A stretch of 43,853 nucleotides of DNA from Angelakisella sp. Its GTDB lineage: Bacteria > Bacillota > Clostridia > Oscillospirales > Ruminococcaceae. The notes below the pieces were generated by a model. It was given only the letters and a program-made list of their open reading frames with translations. It made no database searches and was not told where the DNA came from. The position numbers were made by a program, and so were the translations under genes. Positions within the stretch are counted from its first letter, which is position 1. The number at the start of each line of letters is the position of its first letter. Shown piece by piece: positions 1-8,218 of this stretch. Where the stretch lies: NCBI GenBank assembly GCA_020024515.1, contig JAHHTR010000003.1:1-43853 (forward strand), given 5' to 3'.

Positions 1-760
1 TTTCCCCTCTCTGCCAAATTTTAAAGTCACCGTTAATTAGCAAATTAGGGTTACTAAATATATTATTAACTTCCGCTTTGGTATAAGCGCCAATCTGTGA
101 TGCAGTAACACTATGAGGGTTTAATTTACTGTTGGTATGATTTTTGATTTTATTGTTGATTAAAGTATTCACATTATCAATTTCATCTTTTGTATAACTC
201 AACGTTTTAGGATACGCATAATCACCTCGCATTACATCATCATGATCTGTACCGAAATTTTTGTTAAAAGCTGTGTTTTTATTAAATTTATCTTCTTTTT
301 TATTTAGTTGACCTTGTGTTACATATGCACTGCTGTCAATGGTTGCAGTAATGCTACTTGCATTACTGATGTTAATGTTAATTAGGTAATCATTGACATA
401 ATTAGGGCTTTCAGTCCTACTTGGTACATAATCAGGCGTATCTGTCTGTATAATCATATACAGTATATCTGTATCATCATTTTTAAGTTTAGCAAAAATA
501 CCTATTTGATGTAGATTAAAGCTTGTATTTATATCATTGTTATTAAGCTGTAGTCTTAATTTAGTAACATTTCCTTTACTCGTTATTTCTGTTATTGATA
601 TAGCTTTTTTAAATTCCATAACATCTGTCTGTGTTGGTAACAGAGGAGAACTCACCTTACCGCTACCAACACGTACCTTAGTTATACTAAATATATCACC
701 CGATATACGTGCTAGCAATTCTAAGCCTTTTTCTGTAACTACACTTGTCCATCTTGCCAT
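1..760 (-). CDS. Tail fibre protein, N-terminal part (runs off left edge)
   Basis: An open frame starts at ATG 760, directly after the stop of the upstream baseplate gene, and stays open for 253 codons to the window edge, so the C-terminus is missing. The N-terminus (MARWTSVVTEKGLELLARI, then KVRVGSGKV) resembles the DUF3751-type head of XkdV-like fibres that attach to the baseplate. Further in are repeats typical of tail fibres (HSVTASQIGAYTKAEVNN) and, near the edge, LLINGDFKIWQRG, which often opens a carbohydrate-binding or tip domain. It should bind the host surface. It is last in the XkdP-Q-R-S-T-U series, as expected for a fibre. The receptor-binding tip and any chaperone lie outside the window. 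Confidence 0.85.
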   Translation of the reverse strand, partial: MARWTSVVTEKGLELLARISGDIFSITKVRVGSGKVSSPLLPTQTDVMEFKKAISITEITSKGNVTKLRLQLNNNDINTSFNLHQIGIFAKLKNDDTDILYMIIQTDTPDYVPSRTESPNYVNDYLININISNASSITATIDSSAYVTQGQLNKKEDKFNKNTAFNKNFGTDHDDVMRGDYAYPKTLSYTKDEIDNVNTLINNKIKNHTNSKLNPHSVTASQIGAYTKAEVNNIFSNPNLLINGDFKIWQRGE

Positions 761-1288
761 TTAGTTAATCATCTCCTCTTTATAAGTTGTTAAAAATACG
801 CCATAAAATACATTTGTTTCCAAAGTACTTAAAATTTTAATATCAAAGTCAAGGTGAGCAGGTAATTTTTTCCGTAGTATCATATAACAGTCGGTAAGAA
901 TAAAAGTATCAGTGTTATCACGCATTATTTCTACTGTAATTTTGCTGTTATTAAAAGATACTCTAACAGGGGATATTGTAAAGACTTTTACAATATCTTT
1001 TATTTCTTTTGCTCCTATTTTCCCACGGCTAAAATAACTTACAATAAGTTTTTGTCTATCTTCAAAAGTTTTAGTAATATCGTATGGGATACCCAAAAAC
1101 TTTTCCCATCTTAATATAGTTTCCTCATCTGATGTGTGGATAAACAAGTTGTCACGCATTTGAAAAGTATCTCTATTAACTGCGTCAGCTTGATTTCCGA
1201 CAGCCTTTAAAAATATATCAACATCGAAAATACTTGTAAAAACCTGTGGAAGATAACTTTTAAGTTCGTCATACTTGCTCTTGCTCAA
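761..1288 (-). CDS. Baseplate protein, XkdU/YmfQ-like (DUF2313)
   Basis: 175 aa, starting at TTG 1288 after a GGGGGG-rich ribosome site and overlapping the end of the baseplate J gene by 20 bases. The N-terminal pattern (KYDELKSYLPQVF, then a helix with AVGNQADAVN) and the central WEKFLGIPYD segment are typical of the YmfQ/XkdU family. This is the Mu gp48 equivalent, which joins the baseplate wedge to the fibre. The fibre gene starts one base after its stop, so the two are probably translationally coupled. Function is inferred from family and position. Confidence 0.85.
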   Translation of the reverse strand: MSKSKYDELKSYLPQVFTSIFDVDIFLKAVGNQADAVNRDTFQMRDNLFIHTSDEETILRWEKFLGIPYDITKTFEDRQKLIVSYFSRGKIGAKEIKDIVKVFTISPVRVSFNNSKITVEIMRDNTDTFILTDCYMILRKKLPAHLDFDIKILSTLETNVFYGVFLTTYKEEMIN

Positions 1289-2345
1289 TATTCAATCCCC
1301 CCAGTTTTGGCGTATTGGTGAATGAAATAATGACATTTGCAGTACTTCCGTTAACTGTTAAATCAGAATAGTCTACTATACCGGCAATACCATAGATGAC
1401 ATTACTCACTGCGCTTGTTCTGATAACCATATTTTCATTACCACGGCTTTCAAGGCTTACATTTTTCAGATACTCAGTTAAAGCATATTTTACCTTTTCC
1501 TTTATTTCGGATAGAACTGACTGTTCTGTTATCTGTACGTTAAACGATATATCAATATTTGTAGGCTTTGCTGACAAAGCTGTAAACTTAGCGCCAATGT
1601 TAGCTACTCCCTCACCAAGTCCAGTGCTTCCGGGATCTACATATTGCTGTACTTTCTGTACTATTTCTTCACTTGCTCCCAGTCCGTCAGTTCCTACAAT
1701 TATTGCTCTTACTGTGTTAGCTCCGTTCCATAGTCCTTCAATTCTCGCAAGACCTACACCCTCTACGCTTTCACACCAAGATTTATAGTGTTGAGCATTA
1801 CCATTTTCTGCCGGACCTGCTATCTTTTCATAGATTCTACGTCGTAGGTTCTCATCGCTCTCTGCATCTGTTCCGGGTGTAATTATATTACCAAGTCTTG
1901 CAGATTTAAGTTCAGGTATGGTACTGACAGGTACAAGAACTGTTCCTGTCGGTATCCCGTTTGGTTCTTCACCGGGTGTTTCAGATACAAGTACAAGCTC
2001 TCCGCTTTCATTATGTTTAAGCTTAAAATAGCAGTCATCTGCAAAGAAACGCATATTTTCTGCTAGTTTTCCACCATCAAAAATACCCTGTCTTACACAA
2101 GGTAATGACGGATTTCTTTTAACATTATGTTCCGCTGCCTTGTGATCCAAAAATTCCCCTACGCAGGTATCAATGGAAACAAGGTCAACTGTTATACCCA
2201 TTTCCATATAGTATCTGCCTAACATAAAAGCGACAGGGGAACAGTGATTATAATATATACTGCCTTGTCTTGTATCTACATCAGGTGGCGCCATATCTAA
2301 CATTTCTTGCAGTATATTTTCATAACTTCTGTTTTCAAACACCAA
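1269..2345 (-). CDS. Baseplate wedge protein J-like, XkdT
   Basis: 358 aa. The start is TTG 2345 or GTG 2342, both behind AGGAGG that lies inside the end of the previous gene. It matches the baseplate J-like family (P2 gpJ, T4 gp6): an N-terminal YENILQEMLDM helix, DTRQGSIYYNH, and the central block GTVLVPVSTIPELKSARLG followed by AESDENLRRRIYEKI, which is the family hallmark. It forms the wedge ring that holds the contractile sheath. The length is typical for PBSX-type XkdT. Confidence 0.92.
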   Translation of the reverse strand: MVFENRSYENILQEMLDMAPPDVDTRQGSIYYNHCSPVAFMLGRYYMEMGITVDLVSIDTCVGEFLDHKAAEHNVKRNPSLPCVRQGIFDGGKLAENMRFFADDCYFKLKHNESGELVLVSETPGEEPNGIPTGTVLVPVSTIPELKSARLGNIITPGTDAESDENLRRRIYEKIAGPAENGNAQHYKSWCESVEGVGLARIEGLWNGANTVRAIIVGTDGLGASEEIVQKVQQYVDPGSTGLGEGVANIGAKFTALSAKPTNIDISFNVQITEQSVLSEIKEKVKYALTEYLKNVSLESRGNENMVIRTSAVSNVIYGIAGIVDYSDLTVNGSTANVIISFTNTPKLGGLNIEQEQV

Positions 2346-2742
2346 TTGTTACCTCCTGTCTTTCAAGTGTTCCATAAATTGTGTCTACACTAAATTTTAT
2401 TATTTTGGTATCATCATTTTGCAAGAATTTAAAGTCATATACGTCAGTAATTCTTTCATCACACAGTAATGCATCCTTTACTCTGCGTTTAGCCTCGCTT
2501 TCAAATACAAGATCGTCATAGTTGCACTTTTGCAATGTGTCAAGTTCACTGCCATAGTTACTGTCAAAAGCTATCAGCCTAAACCTAGGGGTAAGGAGAG
2601 CAAGCTTTACAGCCTGCGCCATAGCCTTTATATCGTCGCAGTATGAGTTGAAATGCCCATTTTCATCAATGTATGGTGTTCTTGTTGGTATGCTTTCTTT
2701 TTCCTCAAAGTTATCTATATCCATTTTGTGATATAAACTCAA
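2335..2742 (-). CDS. Baseplate protein, XkdS-like (DUF2634, gp25-like)
   Basis: 135 aa. The start is TTG 2742 behind GGTGGTG, and the TTG overlaps the TGA of the upstream gene. The segment AVKLALLTPRFRLIAFDSNY with YGSELDTL is the DUF2634/gp25-like signature; the family carries a lysozyme-like fold without enzymatic activity and joins the wedge to the sheath. Position between XkdR- and XkdT-like genes matches PBSX. Confidence 0.88.
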   Translation of the reverse strand: MSLYHKMDIDNFEEKESIPTRTPYIDENGHFNSYCDDIKAMAQAVKLALLTPRFRLIAFDSNYGSELDTLQKCNYDDLVFESEAKRRVKDALLCDERITDVYDFKFLQNDDTKIIKFSVDTIYGTLERQEVTIGV

Positions 2743-3050
2743 TTTATCACCACCCTATCTATGCAGTAATAATATTTACCATTAAAGAATGAGAGTAACC
2801 ATACCTTTTCATTTGCTTTCAATCCATCTTTAACAGTAATTTTTAATTTTTCTTTGTTTTCTTTTTCAATCTCAACAATTCTGTCTGTCAAATGTTCTCC
2901 TAAAATTAGGTTTGAGCCACTTAATACCATTTTAGGATTATTTATAATACTGATTGTTAGTGGTGTAGTACCAGTAACTATTCCTTGGGTAAGATTACTA
3001 TTAATGGGAATAAGACTCTGTAATAGTTCTTTAATACTTGTTTCATTCAT
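2739..3050 (-). CDS. Baseplate-associated protein, XkdR-like (DUF2577)
   Basis: 103 aa from ATG 3050 (MNETSIKELL). This start was chosen over an in-frame ATG at 3086 because a strong GGAGGAG lies about 9 bases before it, while the upstream ATG sits inside the preceding gene with no clear ribosome site. The C-terminal half (VWLLSFFNGKYYYCIDRVV) has the small beta-barrel character of DUF2577 proteins, which sit between XkdQ and XkdS in PBSX-like tails. Precise structural role is unknown. Confidence 0.8.
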   Translation of the reverse strand: MNETSIKELLQSLIPINSNLTQGIVTGTTPLTISIINNPKMVLSGSNLILGEHLTDRIVEIEKENKEKLKITVKDGLKANEKVWLLSFFNGKYYYCIDRVVIN

Positions 3051-3066
3051 TTCTTTTATCTCCTCC

Positions 3067-4272
3067 TTATTTAACTGTATTTTCATCTACCCAACCGTAA
3101 ACATTACTGTTTCCACTAACCGTTACGTCATAAATTCCACCGATTAAGTGATATTTATGTGGAGCTTTCTCAGCTATGTTTGTAATTTTCGCCTTTCCTG
3201 CGACCCTCAGACTTCCTGTTGGTGTTTCTGCTGTTGAAGATATGTAATGACTACCACCTGCAAAGTCCACTATGTCGCCTATTTTCTTGCTGCCTGTTGA
3301 TACATCTTTAACTTCTGTATCATTTACATTATTTAAAGTAAGCGACATTGTGTGTAAATCCCCTTGATACTCATGGTTATCCTCATCAACATAATAATCT
3401 CTGTCTATTTTAAGTTCTGGTATTTTAAGTCTTACAATACAGCCACTTACAATATCACTGTTTCCAACAGCAGTAATATTTAACTGTTCAGTGGGTTTGG
3501 AAAAATTTTTTAGCGATACCTTTGTTTCTCCTGTAACAAGTCCTACATTAAGACTTTCGTTTTTTTTAATAATTTTTTGGAAGATACCTACTTTCTTTTC
3601 AAGTTCGTCATCTTTTTCAAAACTGCTTACTGTTCCGTTACTTGAAATTATCTTTAATCTTGTCACTATTCCACCAATACTTTTTGAGTAAGAATAATCG
3701 CTAAGATTTTCACCTACTGCAATTTGCCAAACCTTAGTATTATTTTTGCGTTTAAGTAATCTTACAAGTCCTTCTTTACTATCAATATAGTATCTTATTC
3801 CGGTGGCCTTGTATGTTTCCTGTAATGCTTCAAGCATACAGTCCCAAAGAGTACCTTTTTCAAGTGATATTTTAGGTATTACATAACCTGTATCATATAC
3901 TTCTTTATAGGCTATTTCAAAGCGGTTACACAAATCCTTAAATACTTCACTCGCAGTCTTATTTATGTAATTAAAAGTATCGTCATTATTTGCAAAGTAA
4001 ATAAGATTGTCACGAGCTGTTATATTTACAGATTTATCTTTTCCCATTTCATTTGAAATAACAATTCCTCGGAAAATCTCTTTCTTGTCGTCATAAACCA
4101 CGCATTTTACACCGTCACTAACATCAATATTATTTTCTATGTTAGGATAGTTAGGATGCAGAATAGCCGACAGACTCCTGCCGGCTGCTCCTTTTCTGCC
4201 ATTCCAATTAAGAGAAGATATGGGAATACTTGTACCTTTATTGTTATTTTTAACAATATAAAAACTTATCAT
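3067..4272 (-). CDS. Tail hub protein, XkdQ/YqbQ-like (gpD-like)
   Basis: 401 aa, with AGGTGAAATAAAA before ATG 4272. It resembles the XkdQ/late-control gpD family: N-terminal beta-rich domain (VVYDDKKEIFRGIVISNEM), the central YFANNDDTFNYINKTASEV stretch, and a C-terminal extension with repeated Gly/Thr/Ser beta strands. It forms the hub ring at the tube tip with the LysM protein encoded just upstream. No peptidase or lysozyme motif is obvious in the C-terminal extension. Confidence 0.85.
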   Translation of the reverse strand: MISFYIVKNNNKGTSIPISSLNWNGRKGAAGRSLSAILHPNYPNIENNIDVSDGVKCVVYDDKKEIFRGIVISNEMGKDKSVNITARDNLIYFANNDDTFNYINKTASEVFKDLCNRFEIAYKEVYDTGYVIPKISLEKGTLWDCMLEALQETYKATGIRYYIDSKEGLVRLLKRKNNTKVWQIAVGENLSDYSYSKSIGGIVTRLKIISSNGTVSSFEKDDELEKKVGIFQKIIKKNESLNVGLVTGETKVSLKNFSKPTEQLNITAVGNSDIVSGCIVRLKIPELKIDRDYYVDEDNHEYQGDLHTMSLTLNNVNDTEVKDVSTGSKKIGDIVDFAGGSHYISSTAETPTGSLRVAGKAKITNIAEKAPHKYHLIGGIYDVTVSGNSNVYGWVDENTVK

Positions 4273-4283
4273 TTTTATTTCAC

Positions 4284-4892
4284 CTAATATTTTAGTTTAA
4301 TAATTTGATTGCTGTTAAGGCTATATGGTGGTTTAAGTTTATTAATTGATGCTATACCTACCCATTTTTCAGGACTTCCGAGTTCCTTTTTGGCAACATT
4401 ATATAAGCTATCGCCTTTTTTAACCTTATAAGTCGTAGGCGTTACTCTGTTGTCAATTCTGGGCTTTTGAAACTGTACACCCTTAACTGTAATTTGCTTA
4501 AATGTTACTTCTCTGTATTCTTTCAGCGATATGGAATAGTATATACTTCCTACGTCACCGCCCTGTTCATAGTATTCAAAGCTTTCAATAGAGCAAAACA
4601 TATTAATATCCATTCCGGATATAATTAAGTGCACAGGCTTTTTAGAATGCATCCAAGCCATTACCTTTTCAGTAATGCCCTTTCCATCGCACTTATCAGC
4701 AGGAAATACACTTTCAAATGATATTGTAAGCGCCGACAAATCACCTATTACAACTGTTTCACCAAGACCTATTATATCAATGGTTTGATTGTTCGTGCCT
4801 TGCGATATATCCACTTTTTCGGGTAATACCGGGATATTTATCCTTGACTGTTCGTTATTAAACGTAAGATATATTTTATAATCAGTAGTCAT
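4284..4892 (-). CDS. LysM-domain tail protein, XkdP-like
   Basis: 202 aa from ATG 4892 (MTTDYKIYL), behind AAGGAG and overlapping the tape measure stop by 11 bases. An earlier in-frame ATG at 4913 encompasses that ribosome site and is less likely. Residues 1 to about 140 are the DUF2577-like/gp53-like body (IYLTFNNEQ ... LPEKVDIS). The C-terminus is one LysM domain (YKVKKGDSLYNVAKKELG ... INKLKPPY), which in the T4 gp53/XkdP family links the hub to baseplate wedges and may touch peptidoglycan. Confidence 0.88.
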   Translation of the reverse strand: MTTDYKIYLTFNNEQSRINIPVLPEKVDISQGTNNQTIDIIGLGETVVIGDLSALTISFESVFPADKCDGKGITEKVMAWMHSKKPVHLIISGMDINMFCSIESFEYYEQGGDVGSIYYSISLKEYREVTFKQITVKGVQFQKPRIDNRVTPTTYKVKKGDSLYNVAKKELGSPEKWVGIASINKLKPPYSLNSNQIIKLKY

Positions 4893-7077
4893 AGCTGTAT
4901 GCTCCTTCCTCATATATTTCAGCTTTAATTATTTTCATAAGTACAGGTTTGATATGTGTAATCAGTATTTCAAGCACCTCATCAGGACTTACTCCGTTAG
5001 TTGTAATTTTACCGTTTCCATTTAGATTAATATTAATTGTCTTTTCGGTACTCTTTGTACTGTTATCACTATTTACTCCAAAAGAAGGATTTAACATTCG
5101 GTTTGTTTCATTGTTGGTAAACACTCTACTGCCTCTTGCGTTTGTAATAAGTTCAGGACCTTGTTCACCTGCAATAAATGTATCAGGACTAAATTTACTA
5201 CCTTTCGCAAGCATTGGTATTTCCGGTATGCTTATCCCTTTTCCTCCTATACCCGGTACCCATTCAGGAAGCTTTATTTTATTTAGTCCTCTTATTATTG
5301 TATTGATTCCTCCTGTAATTGTATTTATTATAAACTTAAATACTGATCCAATACCATTCCATATACCGCTGAATATTTTTGCAACACCCTCCCATGCGCT
5401 TTGCCAATTTCCTGTAAATACTCCGCTTATATACTGTATTAGACCATCAAGGACTGTATATATAGCACTACATATATCGCTGAAAAACTTAAATGTGTTT
5501 GCAAGTGTTGGTTGTATTATATGCACAATATATTTTACTACACCTAAAACCATTTGTAATATTGGCTGTATTAAATCCAATATACTGTTAAATATGCTTA
5601 CAATCTTTGGTATATTTTCTTGTAATTGCTTTAAAAACGGCTTAACAATACTGTTTGAAATAAAAGAAAAGACCTCCTGCCAAATAGGTAGTACCTTTTG
5701 CGCCAAGAAGTTTTGTATTTTATTAAAGGTTGGCATCAGCTTTTCAAAACTCGTTTTAATCGTGTTTATCACTGGATTTACAGCCTTAACAATATCCGTA
5801 AATGCACTTTTTACCATTTTGGCAAAGCTAAAAATAGTTTCTATTGATTTATCGTTAAAACCAAGAGATGAGAGAATATCAGCCGAGCCTTCTTTAAAGC
5901 TACCTTTAAAGATTTTGCCAAAACCTTTGGCAAATTTCGTATCGAGAAAAGTTGATTTTAATTTATTAAAGCTGTTTGAAATGCGATTAAATATCGGTTC
6001 AGCCTTTTCCCAACCCCAAAGTATACCGTTGACAAGCTTACCGCCAACATTTATTTTAAAGGCTTCTATTTTTGATTTAAGTTTGTCAAGCTTTCTTTGA
6101 AAGCCCTTTTCCATTTTTTCAAATGCCTTATCAGTAGCTCCAAGTGACCCTCGCATTTCATCAAGGTTGTTACTTAGAGTATCTATATTGTTAGCAAATA
6201 TATTGATAGCTGTTTTAGATGTAGCATTACTAAATAAATCACCAATAGTCTTACCATCTACCTTAGCTTTTTTATCCAGTACAGCCATCGCATCTGTTAA
6301 GCTGTTTCCTGCTTTCATAAATTCCGGAAAGGTCTGTCCGGACGCTTCTTTGAATTTTTTAAAAACATTACTTGACGAGTTGGAGAGTTCATCAAATAAA
6401 GAAGTTAACGCCGTTACAGCCTCTGAAGTAGAGCCTTTACCCATTGTGGCAGTAAGCGTTGCCATACTTGCCGATACCTGTTCAAAGTTGACCCCTGCGT
6501 TTACAGCCATTGGCAGAACTCTACCTATTGCAGTTGCAAGTTCAGGAAATGTTGTGACACCTTTTTTAACTGTGGTAAACAGTAGGTCACTGGCTCTGCT
6601 TACGTCTATTACATCTGCTCCATAGTTGTTTATTACGGTAGATAGTACGCCAACACTGTCTTCAAGTGTTGCTACACCACCAACAGCTGCTTTGTTTGCC
6701 CTTTCTAAAAAATCAAATATATTATTCTGTGGCACGCCTGCTGATATTGCCTGATACAAAGCGGGGACTGTTTCCGTTGGAAGTCTACCCATTTTTTTAG
6801 CAAGCGCCTCAGTCTGCTTACTTAGTTTATCCATTGCTGTTTCGCTCATGTCAGGGAGTAGAGTAAATACCTCATTCATCTTATTTTCAAATGTTGTAAA
6901 TGTATTTACTGTGTCTTTGCCAAAAGAAACAACAGCTACTGCTGAAAATGCGCCTGCGGCAAGCGCCCCTATTTTTTTAAAGGTATTACCGACTTTTTCG
7001 CCTGCCTTGTCTATGTTTTTAAGAGTTCCCGAAACCTTGTCTTGCGCGCTGAATATTGCTTTAAAATTAACTGCCAA
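4882..7077 (-). CDS. Tail tape measure protein (TP901-type, XkdO-like)
   Basis: 731 aa from TTG 7077 (read as Met, MAVNFKAIF) behind GGAGGTG. The N-terminal KVSGTLKNIDKAGEKVG helix and the domain with LPTETVPALYQAISAGVP and ATLTATMGKGST are the hallmark of TP901-family tape measures, which set tail length and leave through the tube during DNA ejection. The middle has amphipathic and hydrophobic helices (about residues 440-600) that could enter the host membrane. The C-terminal LAKGSKFSPDTFIAGEQGPELI motif is common in Firmicute tape measures. No lytic transglycosylase or peptidase motif was seen. Confidence 0.93.
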   Translation of the reverse strand: MAVNFKAIFSAQDKVSGTLKNIDKAGEKVGNTFKKIGALAAGAFSAVAVVSFGKDTVNTFTTFENKMNEVFTLLPDMSETAMDKLSKQTEALAKKMGRLPTETVPALYQAISAGVPQNNIFDFLERANKAAVGGVATLEDSVGVLSTVINNYGADVIDVSRASDLLFTTVKKGVTTFPELATAIGRVLPMAVNAGVNFEQVSASMATLTATMGKGSTSEAVTALTSLFDELSNSSSNVFKKFKEASGQTFPEFMKAGNSLTDAMAVLDKKAKVDGKTIGDLFSNATSKTAINIFANNIDTLSNNLDEMRGSLGATDKAFEKMEKGFQRKLDKLKSKIEAFKINVGGKLVNGILWGWEKAEPIFNRISNSFNKLKSTFLDTKFAKGFGKIFKGSFKEGSADILSSLGFNDKSIETIFSFAKMVKSAFTDIVKAVNPVINTIKTSFEKLMPTFNKIQNFLAQKVLPIWQEVFSFISNSIVKPFLKQLQENIPKIVSIFNSILDLIQPILQMVLGVVKYIVHIIQPTLANTFKFFSDICSAIYTVLDGLIQYISGVFTGNWQSAWEGVAKIFSGIWNGIGSVFKFIINTITGGINTIIRGLNKIKLPEWVPGIGGKGISIPEIPMLAKGSKFSPDTFIAGEQGPELITNARGSRVFTNNETNRMLNPSFGVNSDNSTKSTEKTININLNGNGKITTNGVSPDEVLEILITHIKPVLMKIIKAEIYEEGAYSYDY

Positions 7078-7096
7078 AAGTTAGTCACCTCCGTTA

Positions 7097-7291
7097 TTAT
7101 TTCGTGCCTGTCAATGTATGAAAAACTTTTGACTGATAGCTTATGTGTTCTTTTTCATCAGTTAGATCACACGCAATCAGAAATGCTTGTTTACGTTTAT
7201 CCAGTCCGGCAAAATAAAAAGGGTCAATATTGTGCCTTAGAAACATAGCGCAACACCAACCCGCAAAATTGTCGGACTTAATTAGTTTTTT
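7097..7291 (-). CDS. -1 frameshift extension of the tail assembly chaperone
   Basis: The slippery heptamer A AAA AAC occupies 7291-7285 in the correct phase, immediately before the zero-frame stop (7284-7282). A -1 slip opens 62 further codons (through NFAGWCCAMFLRHNIDPFYF) ending at TAA 7097, just before the tape measure ribosome site. The combined product would be about 221 aa. This reproduces the lambda G/GT arrangement: the short form is made mostly and a minority frameshifted form binds the tape measure during assembly. The heptamer and open frame are seen directly; frameshifting itself is inferred from the conserved arrangement in tailed phages. Confidence 0.85.
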   Translation of the reverse strand, partial: KKLIKSDNFAGWCCAMFLRHNIDPFYFAGLDKRKQAFLIACDLTDEKEHISYQSKVFHTLTGTK

Positions 7292-7761
7292 GCTTGATTA
7301 ATAAGCTCATCGTCACTTGGTTCTTCTTCACCTATGCCGAGCACCTTTAAAACTTCGCTTGCAATATATTGGTAGTCCTTGCTACGTTTAAATACCTTAA
7401 ATGGCATATCATCAATATCAAAACATCCGTAAAATTTCATTAGTTCTTTATCTTTAAGGTCAGGAAAAACAAGAGCCTCAACAATCATTCTGTTTGTAAG
7501 TCTTGTATCATCTATCTCTTTTTCGATAATAGGCTTACCGCTTTTATCCAAAATACGTTTGCCTTTGTCATCAGCAAGCACCTTATTAATGCTGTATTTC
7601 TTACGTAATTCGTTTATTTTATCAATTCCAAGACGTTTAATTTTAAATGGAATAATATTACCATTGTTGTCTTTAAATGTGCTTACGCCCTCTACTTCGA
7701 CAACTTCGTCTTCTTTTAGCTCCTCACGCATAAAGTATTTTAAATCATATATTTGAGCCAT
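7282..7761 (-). CDS. Tail assembly chaperone, XkdN-like
   Basis: 159 aa, with AAGGAGGATATT before ATG 7761. The N-terminal half is a small beta domain (VEVEGVSTFKDNNGNIIPFK) followed by helices, with KIKRLGIDKINELRKKY; this is the XkdN-like tail assembly chaperone family encoded between tube and tape measure. It should hold the tape measure in extended form while the tube polymerises. It ends right after an A AAA AAC slippery site that gives access to a longer product. The acidic C-terminus (GEEEPSDDEL) precedes the slip site. Confidence 0.9.
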   Translation of the reverse strand: MAQIYDLKYFMREELKEDEVVEVEGVSTFKDNNGNIIPFKIKRLGIDKINELRKKYSINKVLADDKGKRILDKSGKPIIEKEIDDTRLTNRMIVEALVFPDLKDKELMKFYGCFDIDDMPFKVFKRSKDYQYIASEVLKVLGIGEEEPSDDELINQAKN

Positions 7762-7771
7762 AATATCCTCC

Positions 7772-8200
7772 TTATGAAATAATTATATTTTCGGCGCCAA
7801 ACTCTACTTCTTCTTGTGTGAGTTCTCCTTCTCTGTCAAGTTGCAATAGTGGAATTTCACTTGTAATAACTGCGTTCTCAACAGTAATAATATCCTTACC
7901 ATACTCCGCTCCGTAATCACTTGCCGGATCGTCTGATATACCTACAATAGTCAGCTTTGGGGTTACGCCTGTTTCAATATATTTTTTTGCTATTTCTTTA
8001 AGCCAAGGTGTGCTTTTATATTGCACAAGTGTGCCTGTTACATCATGGCCTATGTATCTTCTGCTTTTACCCTTTTGACCTATTGCGCTTGATTCGACTA
8101 CTTCGGGAATAAATACCACATTTAACTTTATACAATCCAAAATTAAATTACCATCTAGGTAAGCTTTACCTTCTCTTAGACTATGTCTGTTTCTATCCAT
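7772..8200 (-). CDS. Tail tube protein, XkdM-like
   Basis: 142 aa, GAGGT before ATG 8200. Matches the XkdM/DUF2001 tube family: YLDGNLILDCIKLNV at the start, then GQKGKSRRYIGHDVTGTL, and a C-terminal strand-rich part with ITVENAVITSEIPL. Polymerises into the inner tube of the contractile tail. It sits directly downstream of the sheath gene, as in PBSX and other Myo-type particles. Confidence 0.92.
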   Translation of the reverse strand: MDRNRHSLREGKAYLDGNLILDCIKLNVVFIPEVVESSAIGQKGKSRRYIGHDVTGTLVQYKSTPWLKEIAKKYIETGVTPKLTIVGISDDPASDYGAEYGKDIITVENAVITSEIPLLQLDREGELTQEEVEFGAENIIIS

Positions 8201-8218
8201 TCTCTATTTACCTCATTA

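Noticed and set aside
4949..6100. 383-codon open frame on the plus strand
   Set aside because: It is antisense to the tape measure protein, has no ribosome site and reads as hydrophobic low-information sequence mirrored from the real gene.
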